A stretch of DNA of 5,055 nucleotides from Candidatus Bathyarchaeota archaeon (GCA_016934355.1 JAFGTA010000025.1:1-5055), one strand, 5' to 3'; positions 1 through 4,511 are shown, numbered from the stretch's first letter. The notes: a model not told the origin generated them from the sequence alone. Numbers and translations: made by a program.

Positions 1-700
1 CACTCCCAACCGTGACGGTTCTCACGCCCGACTCGTGGGCCGCTTCCAGGAAGCCCCGAACAGGGTAGAACTCTGATAGCCCGGTCCTCACCGCAGAGGT
101 GTTCACCTCGAAGCCCACATCGTTCTCGACTAGGAGCCTCAACGCATCCAGGTAGACTGAGCCGTACTCGTCGAACCGGGGCGGCTCGCTTCGCGCCGTG
201 TGCAGGAACTTCCGCCAGTAGTCTGGGTGAGAGAGGACATCGAAGAGGCCGCTCTCGGCCGCGTGCCCCCAGACTGTGAAGTACTCGTCGGCGGCAGCCG
301 ACAGGGGGCGGCCATCGAAGAAACGCCTCGCGTCTGTTCTCGACCCGATGTCTACGCCGTTTATGTAGTGTGTGCTCCCCATCGAGAAGTCGAGAGGGTA
401 CTCCTCTATCATCTCCTCCAGGTGCCTCTCATGGTCTGGGAAGTAGTCGATCTCAAGGCCAGCCCGGAGCCTGACATCCGTATCGTCCTGAGCCCTCTCG
501 ATTGACTCGAAGTACTCGGGTAGCTCGCCGGGCTGCACCCCGAGGTATATGTCCGGGCCTGTGACTATCAGGTGCGTGGTGAACGCCACCTCAGTCAACC
601 CCTTCTCCTCGGCCGCCTCTATCAATGCTTGAAGCGTGGCGGTGGGCGCGTCCCTTGAGTGGCTCTCATGGACGTGGTAGTCTATCCTCGGGGGTGTCAT
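1..700 (-). CDS. PHP-domain phosphoesterase, histidinol-phosphatase-like (C-terminus off the left edge)
   Basis: My translation gives 233 residues from the ATG at 700-698, still open at base 1. The PHP metal-ligand motifs appear in family order: DYHVH (His9, His11), TTH (His43), GLEID (Glu83), STH (His111), LSHPD (His158) and EVNTS (Glu198). The last visible residues, VTVGS, sit where the family's final GSDAH motif would begin. The order and spacing match the HisK-type histidinol-phosphatase branch, whose members are about 260-270 residues, so roughly 30 are missing. These enzymes use a two- or three-metal site to hydrolyse phosphomonoesters in the cytosol. Histidinol phosphate, from histidine synthesis, is the best-known substrate, but PHP proteins also act on other phosphate esters and no his gene is visible nearby, so the substrate is not settled. 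An in-frame TAG lies five codons before the ATG, so this is the first possible ATG start. No ribosome binding site is seen, and a TATA-like box about 27 nt upstream suggests a leaderless mRNA. Confidence 0.85.
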   Translation of the reverse strand, partial: MTPPRIDYHVHESHSRDAPTATLQALIEAAEEKGLTEVAFTTHLIVTGPDIYLGVQPGELPEYFESIERAQDDTDVRLRAGLEIDYFPDHERHLEEMIEEYPLDFSMGSTHYINGVDIGSRTDARRFFDGRPLSAAADEYFTVWGHAAESGLFDVLSHPDYWRKFLHTARSEPPRFDEYGSVYLDALRLLVENDVGFEVNTSAVRTGLSEFYPVRGFLEAAHESGVRTVTVGS

Positions 701-726
701 GGCGTCCCCAATCTATTTCAACCACG

Positions 727-734
727 CATATATG
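727..734 (-). promoter_or_regulatory. TATA-like box of the PHP-domain gene
   Basis: The palindrome CATATATG lies in the 48-bp gap between the methyltransferase stop (749) and the PHP start (700). On the minus strand its near edge is 27 nt before the ATG. That is the spacing expected when an archaeal transcript starts at or next to the start codon. It suggests the PHP gene has its own promoter although it follows the methyltransferase closely. The identification rests on sequence and spacing only. Confidence 0.5.
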
Positions 735-748
735 AGAGATTCCAAAGA

Positions 749-1594
749 CTAGGCTGGCGTCCTCGCTACCACTATTATGTGCTGGCCCATGTCAACGAGC
801 CCCGGCCTACTGGAGAACTGCTTCTCCAGCTGTATAAGCATCTCCTCCGCCTCCGGCGAGGCGGGTATCTTCTCGTATGCGTGGACTCCGCTGGTTATCG
901 TGTTGGCTGCGGCCATCTCCAGCACCTCGCACCCATGGTCGGCGAGGAGTTCTCGCATGTAGGTTGAGGTGTAGAGGGTCATGGGGGTGTGCCACTCCGG
1001 GCTCCCCGGCCTGCTGTCCAGCACATCGGGGAAAGGCTCATCTGGGCTCCACTCGGTGTGCTCAGATATTTCTTCGAGGAACTCCGCGGCGTCGGCTGTC
1101 CCTATCAGGTGGAAGGTTCCCAGCAGGCTCATCGCGCTGATGATTATTGGCGCACCCGGCTTGGTCACCCTGATGAGCTCATCCAGCGCGTCGTGTCTCC
1201 TGTCCCTTACGTATGACAGGGCTCCGCCGAGGCACAGCGTGAGGTCAAAGGAGTGATCGTTGACCCCCTGCATGTCGCAGATGTCCATCCTCTCAATTCC
1301 TGTGATCCCCGTCTCGGCGCCTGCCTCGCGTATCTTCTCCCCGGCGAGCTCCAGCTGGCGGTCGGAGATGTCCACTAGGAACACCCGTGCCCCTCGCTTC
1401 GTTAGCCAGATTGCGTATCTTCCCGGCCCTGAGCCTGCGTCAAGGACGTGGTCTCCCGACTTCAGGTACCTGCTGATGATGTTGGTGGTGACCTCGAACT
1501 GGACTCGGCCGTGGAGGCCGCCTTCGAGGCGCGTCCACTCCTTGCCGCCGTACTCGTTGTAGTGCCGTCTAACGTCCTCTGGGATGTAGCCCAT
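749..1594 (-). CDS. Class I SAM-dependent methyltransferase
   Basis: This 281-residue protein has a Rossmann-type methyltransferase fold. The SAM-binding motif I is VLDAGSGPGRY at residues 50-60. An acidic residue ends strand beta2 (FLVD, Asp75), MDICD (103-107) follows as the adenine-contacting motif, and FDLTLCLGGALSYV (116-129) is the motif IV region. The segment RVTKPGAPIIISA (142-154) matches the post-motif strand of UbiE/Methyltransf_11-like enzymes. Residues 160-240 probably form a substrate-side cap; they hold many acidic and aromatic residues and show no signature I recognise. It would transfer a methyl group from SAM in the cytosol. The substrate cannot be read from the sequence, and small molecules, quinones, proteins or RNA all remain possible. 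The ATG at 1594 has no ribosome binding site. A weak TATA-like CCCATAAG (minus strand, about 1615-1622) lies about 25 nt upstream, consistent with leaderless expression. Confidence 0.88.
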   Translation of the reverse strand: MGYIPEDVRRHYNEYGGKEWTRLEGGLHGRVQFEVTTNIISRYLKSGDHVLDAGSGPGRYAIWLTKRGARVFLVDISDRQLELAGEKIREAGAETGITGIERMDICDMQGVNDHSFDLTLCLGGALSYVRDRRHDALDELIRVTKPGAPIIISAMSLLGTFHLIGTADAAEFLEEISEHTEWSPDEPFPDVLDSRPGSPEWHTPMTLYTSTYMRELLADHGCEVLEMAAANTITSGVHAYEKIPASPEAEEMLIQLEKQFSSRPGLVDMGQHIIVVARTPA

Positions 1595-1778
1595 GCATTG
1601 ACGTTGATTCGCAGGCTTATGGGCGTTATGAGTAAGATGTATTGACCACGGGTCGAGGTATTGGGCTCTGTATCAGTGTTAACGAGCCGCGGTAACTAGG
1701 ATAGCCCTGTTTCAGCGGTACGGGATAAATCTCCTCAATTGTTTTTAATAATGAGCCCGGGGTTCTTGGCGAGCCAAC
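1595..1778. other. Divergent intergenic region between the methyltransferase and the 97-residue protein gene
   Basis: I see no convincing gene in these 184 bp. The left end probably holds the methyltransferase promoter and the right end the promoter of the gene at 1779. In between, GGGCTC (1663-1668) could pair either with GAGCC (1684-1688) or, using its first five bases, with AGCCC (1703-1707). These are short helices and may be chance. The stretch has no tRNA-like T-arm and no box C/D motifs that I could find. Confidence 0.45.
1742..1751 (+). promoter_or_regulatory. TATA-like box of the 97-residue protein gene
   Basis: The A/T-rich run TTTTTAATAA stands out against G+C-rich surroundings. 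Its centre is about 32 nt before the ATG at 1779. No Shine-Dalgarno-like sequence precedes that ATG, so a leaderless or nearly leaderless mRNA is likely. A second A/T-rich patch, GATAAATC at about 1723-1730, is a weaker alternative. Confidence 0.5.
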
Positions 1779-2072
1779 ATGGAGGCAGTTGCACGCGGAG
1801 TGGTTGAGCAGGCGATAGACGACGAGCTCTCAGATAGAAGGCTCGAGCTTACCCATAACACGTTCAAGCGTTTCGAGGAGATGGGTATACTCGACTCCGC
1901 GGAGAGCGCCATGTTCGGCAAGATATACGCCGAGGCGTTCAGCTACTTCATCAACTACAAGATGCACAGCAAGGAGCCCATAAGCCTCCACGAGATGGCC
2001 GAGTTCGAGAAGGTCATCGACCGCCGCGTCATCGAGATCAAGGGCAGGATACTTCACCTCACAGGCAGGTAA
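1779..2072 (+). CDS. Hypothetical small helical protein, 97 residues
   Basis: I do not recognise this protein. It is 97 residues long, has no cysteine, no signal peptide and no membrane segment, and is rich in charged residues spaced as in amphipathic helices. Residues 1-35 and 40-62 look like two helices separated by GILDS (36-40). The segment EFEKVIDRRVIEIKGRILHLTGR (75-97) looks like a third helix ending in a basic tail. The middle is aromatic (FGKIYAEAFSYFINYK, 46-61), suggesting a buried helix or dimer face. Two points support real coding: the codon use resembles that of its neighbours, and a TATA-like box is well placed. A small regulator or the subunit of a complex would fit the size, but nothing visible supports a specific function. 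It stands alone, with non-coding sequence on both sides. Confidence 0.75.
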   Translation: MEAVARGVVEQAIDDELSDRRLELTHNTFKRFEEMGILDSAESAMFGKIYAEAFSYFINYKMHSKEPISLHEMAEFEKVIDRRVIEIKGRILHLTGR

Positions 2073-2100
2073 CCGGCCCTCATTTATAGATTGATTAATT

Positions 2101-2149
2101 ATGGGTTTAGAGGCGGCGGGGAAAAGGTGGAAACCCATACCTCTAAACC
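2101..2149 (+). repeat. Inverted repeat with two mutually exclusive pairings
   Basis: GGTTTAGAGG (2104-2113) is the perfect reverse complement of CCTCTAAACC (2140-2149). The same left arm, shifted to ATGGGTTT (2101-2108), is also the perfect complement of AAACCCAT (2131-2138). The two pairings use the same bases and cannot form together. In the 10-bp form, the loop holds GGT-GGAA-ACC (2126-2135), a short hairpin with a GNRA-type tetraloop. The element could be part of a small RNA, a terminator for the gene ending at 2072, or a protein-binding site. The TTTATA at 2083-2088 would place a transcription start near 2110, inside the left arm. Confidence 0.55.
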
Positions 2150-2161
2150 GCGTTACCCTCA

Positions 2162-2194
2162 ACACTGATTGAAAGGTAATAACTGATTCAGTGT
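2162..2194 (+). repeat. Inverted repeat ACACTGA/TCAGTGT overlapping a tandem ACTGATT
   Basis: ACACTGA (2162-2168) and TCAGTGT (2188-2194) are perfect inverted repeats of 7 bp separated by 19 nt. The heptamer ACTGATT also occurs twice in direct orientation (2164-2170 and 2182-2188), 18 bp start to start. Either arrangement could be an operator or an RNA stem, but it lies about 70 bp upstream of the queT TATA-like box and no function is evident. Confidence 0.35.
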
Positions 2195-2251
2195 AGAGTG
2201 TTCTGACATACATCGCCTGACCCGTCTCAGAGGCCGCGGCGGAGATGAGCG

Positions 2252-2271
2252 ACGGTGGGAAACCGTTATAT
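2252..2271 (+). promoter_or_regulatory. queT promoter: TATA-like box preceded by a palindrome
   Basis: TTATAT (2266-2271), preceded by the purine-rich GGGAAACC, resembles an archaeal BRE plus TATA box. It would place transcription start near 2293-2297, giving a leader of about 60-65 nt before the queT ATG. ACGGT (2252-2256) and ACCGT (2262-2266) form a 5-bp palindrome around GGGAA. The palindrome covers the BRE position and touches the TATA box, so a repressor bound there would block TBP/TFB. That last point is inference. Confidence 0.5.
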
Positions 2272-2295
2272 CCCGGGGCGGGGTTCAACGTTTTC

Positions 2296-2352
2296 GGCGG
2301 GTGAGTGGGACCTCCTACCCGTTCCGCCCTAGAAATCCCGGAGCAAGGAGGT
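2296..2352 (+). promoter_or_regulatory. Candidate H-type pseudoknot in the queT leader that hides the ribosome binding site
   Basis: Stem 1 pairs GGCGGGT (2296-2302) with ACCCGTT (2317-2323): five Watson-Crick pairs plus two G-U. Stem 2 pairs ACCTCCT (2310-2316), which lies in the stem 1 loop, with AGGAGGT (2346-2352), the queT ribosome binding site: seven Watson-Crick pairs. The order is stem 1 left, a 7-nt loop, stem 2 left, no gap, stem 1 right, a 22-nt loop, stem 2 right, so this is an H-type pseudoknot with stacked stems. Within the 22-nt loop, TCCG/CGGA (2323-2326 with 2339-2342) could add a short hairpin, though it competes for base 2323. Bacterial preQ1-II riboswitches precede genes of the same transporter family and have closely similar topology. 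I do not see their conserved ligand-binding sequence here, so this would be an analogue or a distant relative. Ligand and function are unproven. Confidence 0.45.
2346..2352 (+). promoter_or_regulatory. Ribosome binding site of queT
   Basis: AGGAGGT ends 6 nt before the ATG at 2359. It decides the start: an in-frame GTG at 2305 would add 18 residues with a non-transmembrane, proline-rich sequence and has no ribosome binding site. The ATG gives MENRDIALIG, which leads directly into the first membrane helix as expected for the family. Confidence 0.85.
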
Positions 2353-2358
2353 AGACAC

Positions 2359-2835
2359 ATGGAAAACAGAGACATAGCTTTAATCGGTGTATACGCGGCG
2401 CTCTACGCCGCGATGGTCGTTTTCTTCGCGCCGCTATCGTTCTACGCGGTGCAGTTCAGGGTCGCAGGGGTGCTGAGGCCGGCGATAGCCCGGAAGAGGG
2501 AGCTCGCGGTCGGATACGCGCTGGGCACCGTCGTGGCGAACCTGTTCAGCCCGTTCGCGGGGATATACGAGATTCTATTCATGCCTGTGATGAGTCTCCT
2601 CGCCGGGCTCGCCGGGTACGAGGCTGCGAAGAGGCTCGGCGGCGGCTACTACAGCTGCGGGGCGGTGATAGCGGTCATAATCCCTGTGAGCGTCGCGTGG
2701 ATGCTAAACCAGCTCTTCAACCTGCCTGTGGCGGCGACTCTCCCCGGGCTGCTGGTCAGCGAGCAGATCATCAACGCCCTTGGGTCAACCGTTTTTAGGC
2801 TCATCGAGAGGAGGTACAGGTGGTGGATAACGTGA
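2359..2835 (+). CDS. queT: QueT-family transporter for a 7-deazaguanine precursor
   Basis: This is a 158-residue integral membrane protein, the usual length for the QueT family (COG4708, the S-component type of ECF transporters). The N-terminal IALIGVYAALYAAMVVFFAPLSFYAVQFRVAGVL (residues 6-39) carries the family's APxSF-x-x-x-QFR region, where the charged QFR lies near the substrate pocket in related S-components. Further hydrophobic segments cover about residues 53-68, 73-90, 100-118 and 124-145. The family is thought to import queuosine or archaeosine precursors such as preQ0 and preQ1; the exact substrate here is inferred. No ECF energizing subunits (T or ATPase) are visible, so a shared module elsewhere would be needed. 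The TGA stop lies inside the start region of queC (16-nt overlap), showing a translationally coupled operon. Its own strong ribosome binding site is complementary to an element in the leader, so translation may be regulated. Confidence 0.85.
   Translation: MENRDIALIGVYAALYAAMVVFFAPLSFYAVQFRVAGVLRPAIARKRELAVGYALGTVVANLFSPFAGIYEILFMPVMSLLAGLAGYEAAKRLGGGYYSCGAVIAVIIPVSVAWMLNQLFNLPVAATLPGLLVSEQIINALGSTVFRLIERRYRWWIT
2809..2815 (+). promoter_or_regulatory. Ribosome binding site of queC inside the end of queT
   Basis: AGGAGGT, identical to the queT site, lies within the last codons of queT. It is 4 nt before the GTG at 2820 and 7 nt before the GTG at 2823, so either could be the start. A third GTG at 2832 overlaps the queT stop as GTGA but lies 16 nt from the site. 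Confidence 0.8.
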
Positions 2836-3479
2836 AGTGCGTAATCATCCTCAGCGGCGGCCCGGACTCGGTCACTGCGGCCTACTGGGCAAAGAGCCAG
2901 GGCTTCGACGTATACGCGGTGACTTTCGACTACGGCCAGAAGGCTAAGATAGAGATCATGAGGGCGAGGGAGATCGCTGAGACCCTCGGCATCAATCACA
3001 AGGTGATCGACCTGTCCCGCCTCTCCGAGATATACGAGGGGGTGACGAGCCTCGTCGACGAGGACATGGAGGTCACCGAGGAGTTCAGCGACCCCATAAT
3101 AGTGCCCTTCAGGAACGGCGTCTTCATGGCTGTCACGGTGGCTTACGCCGTCGGCGTAGACGCGACGCATATCTTCTACGGCGCCCACGCCAGCGACGAG
3201 CCGTTCTACCCGGACTGCCGCAGGGAGTTCTACGAGGCGTTCCAGGAGGCGGCGCGGCTGGGCACCGAGAACGAGATGGTGATACGGTCGCCCTTCAGCG
3301 ATACGCCGAAGTCAGGGATAATCAGGAAGGCCGTGGAGCTCGGCGTTCCTCTCGACAGGACGTGGAGCTGCTACCTCAACGGGCCGGTCCACTGCGGCAG
3401 ATGCGAGTCATGTAACAACCGCAGGAACGCGTTCACCGAGGCGGGTGTGCCTGACCCGACAGAGTACGCGGCGGGTTAG
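2820..3479 (+). CDS. queC: 7-cyano-7-deazaguanine (preQ0) synthase QueC
   Basis: QueC converts 7-carboxy-7-deazaguanine to preQ0, using ATP and ammonia, in the cytosol. In archaea preQ0 is inserted into tRNA position 15 by TgtA and then turned into archaeosine. The 219 residues match the family length. The N-terminus has the PP-loop SGGPDS (12-17), which activates the substrate with ATP; many homologues have Leu or Met where this has Pro15. It is followed by FDYGQ (36-40), VPFRNG (95-100) and GAHASDEPFYPDCR (121-134). The C-terminus has the zinc site: Cys184 in WSCY, then HCGRCESC with Cys192, Cys195 and Cys198. All key residues are present, so the enzyme should be active. It overlaps queT by 16 nt. 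The start is uncertain by four residues at most (GTG at 2820, 2823 or 2832). A QueC relative in a defence or DNA-modification system is less likely, because its partner is a transporter. Confidence 0.93.
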   Translation: MVDNVKCVIILSGGPDSVTAAYWAKSQGFDVYAVTFDYGQKAKIEIMRAREIAETLGINHKVIDLSRLSEIYEGVTSLVDEDMEVTEEFSDPIIVPFRNGVFMAVTVAYAVGVDATHIFYGAHASDEPFYPDCRREFYEAFQEAARLGTENEMVIRSPFSDTPKSGIIRKAVELGVPLDRTWSCYLNGPVHCGRCESCNNRRNAFTEAGVPDPTEYAAG

Positions 3480-3527
3480 CCCCGGTTTTCACCAGCCTTA
3501 TCAGCGAGGAGGCGGTGGATTCACTGT

Positions 3528-4112
3528 ATGAATGTCAGGCTAATTCGCCTACTGGGGTTCTTCGGGATGATCGCGCCTCTGATAGCCGCGGTGATGATAT
3601 TCCTCAGCGTGCAGTTCACCCCGGGGTGGAGCGCCTCTAGCCAGACCCTCAGCGAGCTCGGCTCCGGCGAGTTCGGGGCGGTTCTGTTCAACAGCGGGCT
3701 GCCCATGGCGGGGTCGCTGATGATGGTGTTCGGCGCGGGGCTCTGGGAGTTCTCGAAGGAGACCATGGTCGGCAAGGTGGGGAGCGGCCTGTACCTGCTG
3801 AGCTCCGTCATCGTCGTGGTCCTCGGAGTGGTCACAATCGATGTTCAGCCGCTGCACGACTTCATCGCCACGACGCTTTTCATGTCACTGCCGCTGGGGG
3901 TGGCGGTGTCCAGCATCAACCTCTGGAGGAAGGAGATGAAACCCTACGCGGCTCTGGGGTTCGCCGCCGCCGTCATCGGCTTTGGCGTCTGGGGGCTTGC
4001 GGCGAAAGTAACCGCGGTGTACCAGATAGTCGCGTTGGTGCCCGCGGGTTTATGGCAGATGGCGCTAGGCTACTGGATGTTCAGGCGGCTACCGCCCGAG
4101 AAGTTCGACTAG
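3528..4112 (+). CDS. DUF998-family membrane protein
   Basis: This 194-residue protein has six predicted membrane helices, at about residues 8-30, 51-74, 82-104, 109-133, 138-159 and 162-185. The loop after helix 1 holds TLSELGSGEFGAVLFNSGL (40-58), and helix 4 starts with HDF (110-112). The LSELG...NSGL and conserved His patterns are typical of DUF998, a family common in archaea whose function is not known. The N-terminus is short and basic, and the C-terminus (RRLPPEKFD) should be cytoplasmic. The gene starts 48 nt after queC. GGAGG (3508-3512) is rather far from the ATG (15 nt), while GGTGGA (3514-3519) is closer. A weak TATA-like CTTATC (3497-3502) might give it its own promoter. Co-transcription with queT-queC is possible, but nothing else links it to deazaguanine metabolism. 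Confidence 0.8.
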   Translation: MNVRLIRLLGFFGMIAPLIAAVMIFLSVQFTPGWSASSQTLSELGSGEFGAVLFNSGLPMAGSLMMVFGAGLWEFSKETMVGKVGSGLYLLSSVIVVVLGVVTIDVQPLHDFIATTLFMSLPLGVAVSSINLWRKEMKPYAALGFAAAVIGFGVWGLAAKVTAVYQIVALVPAGLWQMALGYWMFRRLPPEKFD

Positions 4113-4116
4113 ACGG

Positions 4117-4476
4117 CTAGCCGCCGAACAGTCTTCGGGTGAGCCGTTTCCAGGTGCTCTTCGTGTCGGTTACCTCAAGCGCCTTGGTGTCCATCTCGCA
4201 GCCGGTCTTGACCGCGTGGACGTTGAGTGACGCCATGGGCTCGGGTGAAAGCTGGCTGAGGGGCTCACAGTAGCTGCACATGACAACAGTGCCTGTGAGC
4301 TTCTGCTCCTTGCGGAAACGCATGGCCTCGCCAACTGATTCGAAGCTAAACCACCCGCCGCCTTCCCGCATCTCGTTGACCCCCTTGTCCTCGGTTCCCT
4401 CGGGGACGCTGTGCACGCATTCGTCTCTGTGGACTGTGGCTGTCCTGCCTTTCAGGTCGATGTCTAGCCAGAACAT
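4117..4476 (-). CDS. Hypothetical 119-residue protein with HxxxC and CxxC motifs
   Basis: I cannot name this family with certainty. Residues 14-22 (TVHRDECVH) are followed about 20 residues later by GGGWFSFESVGEAMRF (39-54) and then VVMCSYCEP (64-72). The order H-x3-C, G-W-x-x-F-x-S-x-x-E-A, C-x-x-C resembles small domains seen from memory in uncharacterised prokaryotic proteins, in which His/Cys probably bind a metal. Candidate ligands here are His16, Cys20, Cys67 and Cys70. Cys93 lies in a C-terminal part (75-119) that ends in a basic tail (WKRLTRRLFGG). There is no signal peptide or membrane segment, so it should be cytosolic. The ATG at 4476 has no ribosome binding site. A T-rich TATA-like element about 27 nt upstream suggests a leaderless mRNA. 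The gene converges on the DUF998 gene with only 4 bp between the stops. Confidence 0.72.
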   Translation of the reverse strand: MFWLDIDLKGRTATVHRDECVHSVPEGTEDKGVNEMREGGGWFSFESVGEAMRFRKEQKLTGTVVMCSYCEPLSQLSPEPMASLNVHAVKTGCEMDTKALEVTDTKSTWKRLTRRLFGG

Positions 4477-4498
4477 CAGAGTGTGAAATATGTGGCAG

Positions 4499-4507
4499 CT
4501 AAAAAAG
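4499..4507 (-). promoter_or_regulatory. T-tract: TATA-like box for the 119-residue gene and probable terminator of asnS
   Basis: On the minus strand, CTTTTTTAG begins only 4 nt after the asnS stop codon and is centred about 27 nt before the ATG at 4476. Runs of T directly after a gene are the usual intrinsic terminator in archaea. An A/T-rich box at this distance is also what a leaderless gene needs. One short element seems to serve both genes in this 35-bp gap. Confidence 0.45.
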
Positions 4508-4511
4508 TTGA

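Larger units (their letters stand above)
2073..2358. other. Structured non-coding region upstream of queT
   Basis: These 286 bp hold no convincing protein gene but are unusually rich in inverted repeats. From left to right they contain a TATA-like TTTATA (2083-2088), a 10-bp inverted repeat with a competing 8-bp partner (2101-2149), an ACACTGA/TCAGTGT inverted repeat with a tandem ACTGATT (2162-2194), and a small palindrome at the queT promoter (2252-2266). The TATA-like box at 2265-2271 and the queT leader with its ribosome binding site follow. The main elements are listed separately. Confidence 0.6.

Noticed and set aside
1685..1695. AGCCGCGGTAA, which matches a universally conserved stretch of 16S rRNA
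   Set aside because: The flanking bases do not match rRNA, so this short identity is taken as chance.
2101..2172. A 23-codon reading frame starting with ATG at 2101
   Set aside because: It coincides with the inverted repeat, has no ribosome binding site, and the TATA-like box at 2083-2088 is only about 15 nt before the ATG, too close for a leaderless start.
2278..2294. GGTTCAA resembling a tRNA T-loop
   Set aside because: The flanking bases would form mostly G-U pairs, and no acceptor, D or anticodon arm could be built around it.
2305..2358. In-frame GTG extension of queT
   Set aside because: It has no ribosome binding site, the added residues are not typical of the family, and AGGAGGT is correctly placed before the ATG at 2359.
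2296..2358. A classical preQ1-I or preQ1-II riboswitch by sequence
   Set aside because: The topology is similar to preQ1-II, but I could not find the conserved ligand-pocket sequences of either class, so I report only an analogous candidate.
1830..2375. A 181-codon minus-strand frame across the small gene and the intergenic region
   Set aside because: It is a shadow of the plus-strand gene, gives low-complexity protein without motifs, and spans the structured leader and promoter.
2649..3188. A 179-codon minus-strand frame opposite queT and queC
   Set aside because: It is antisense to well-supported genes with full family motifs and has no recognisable domain.
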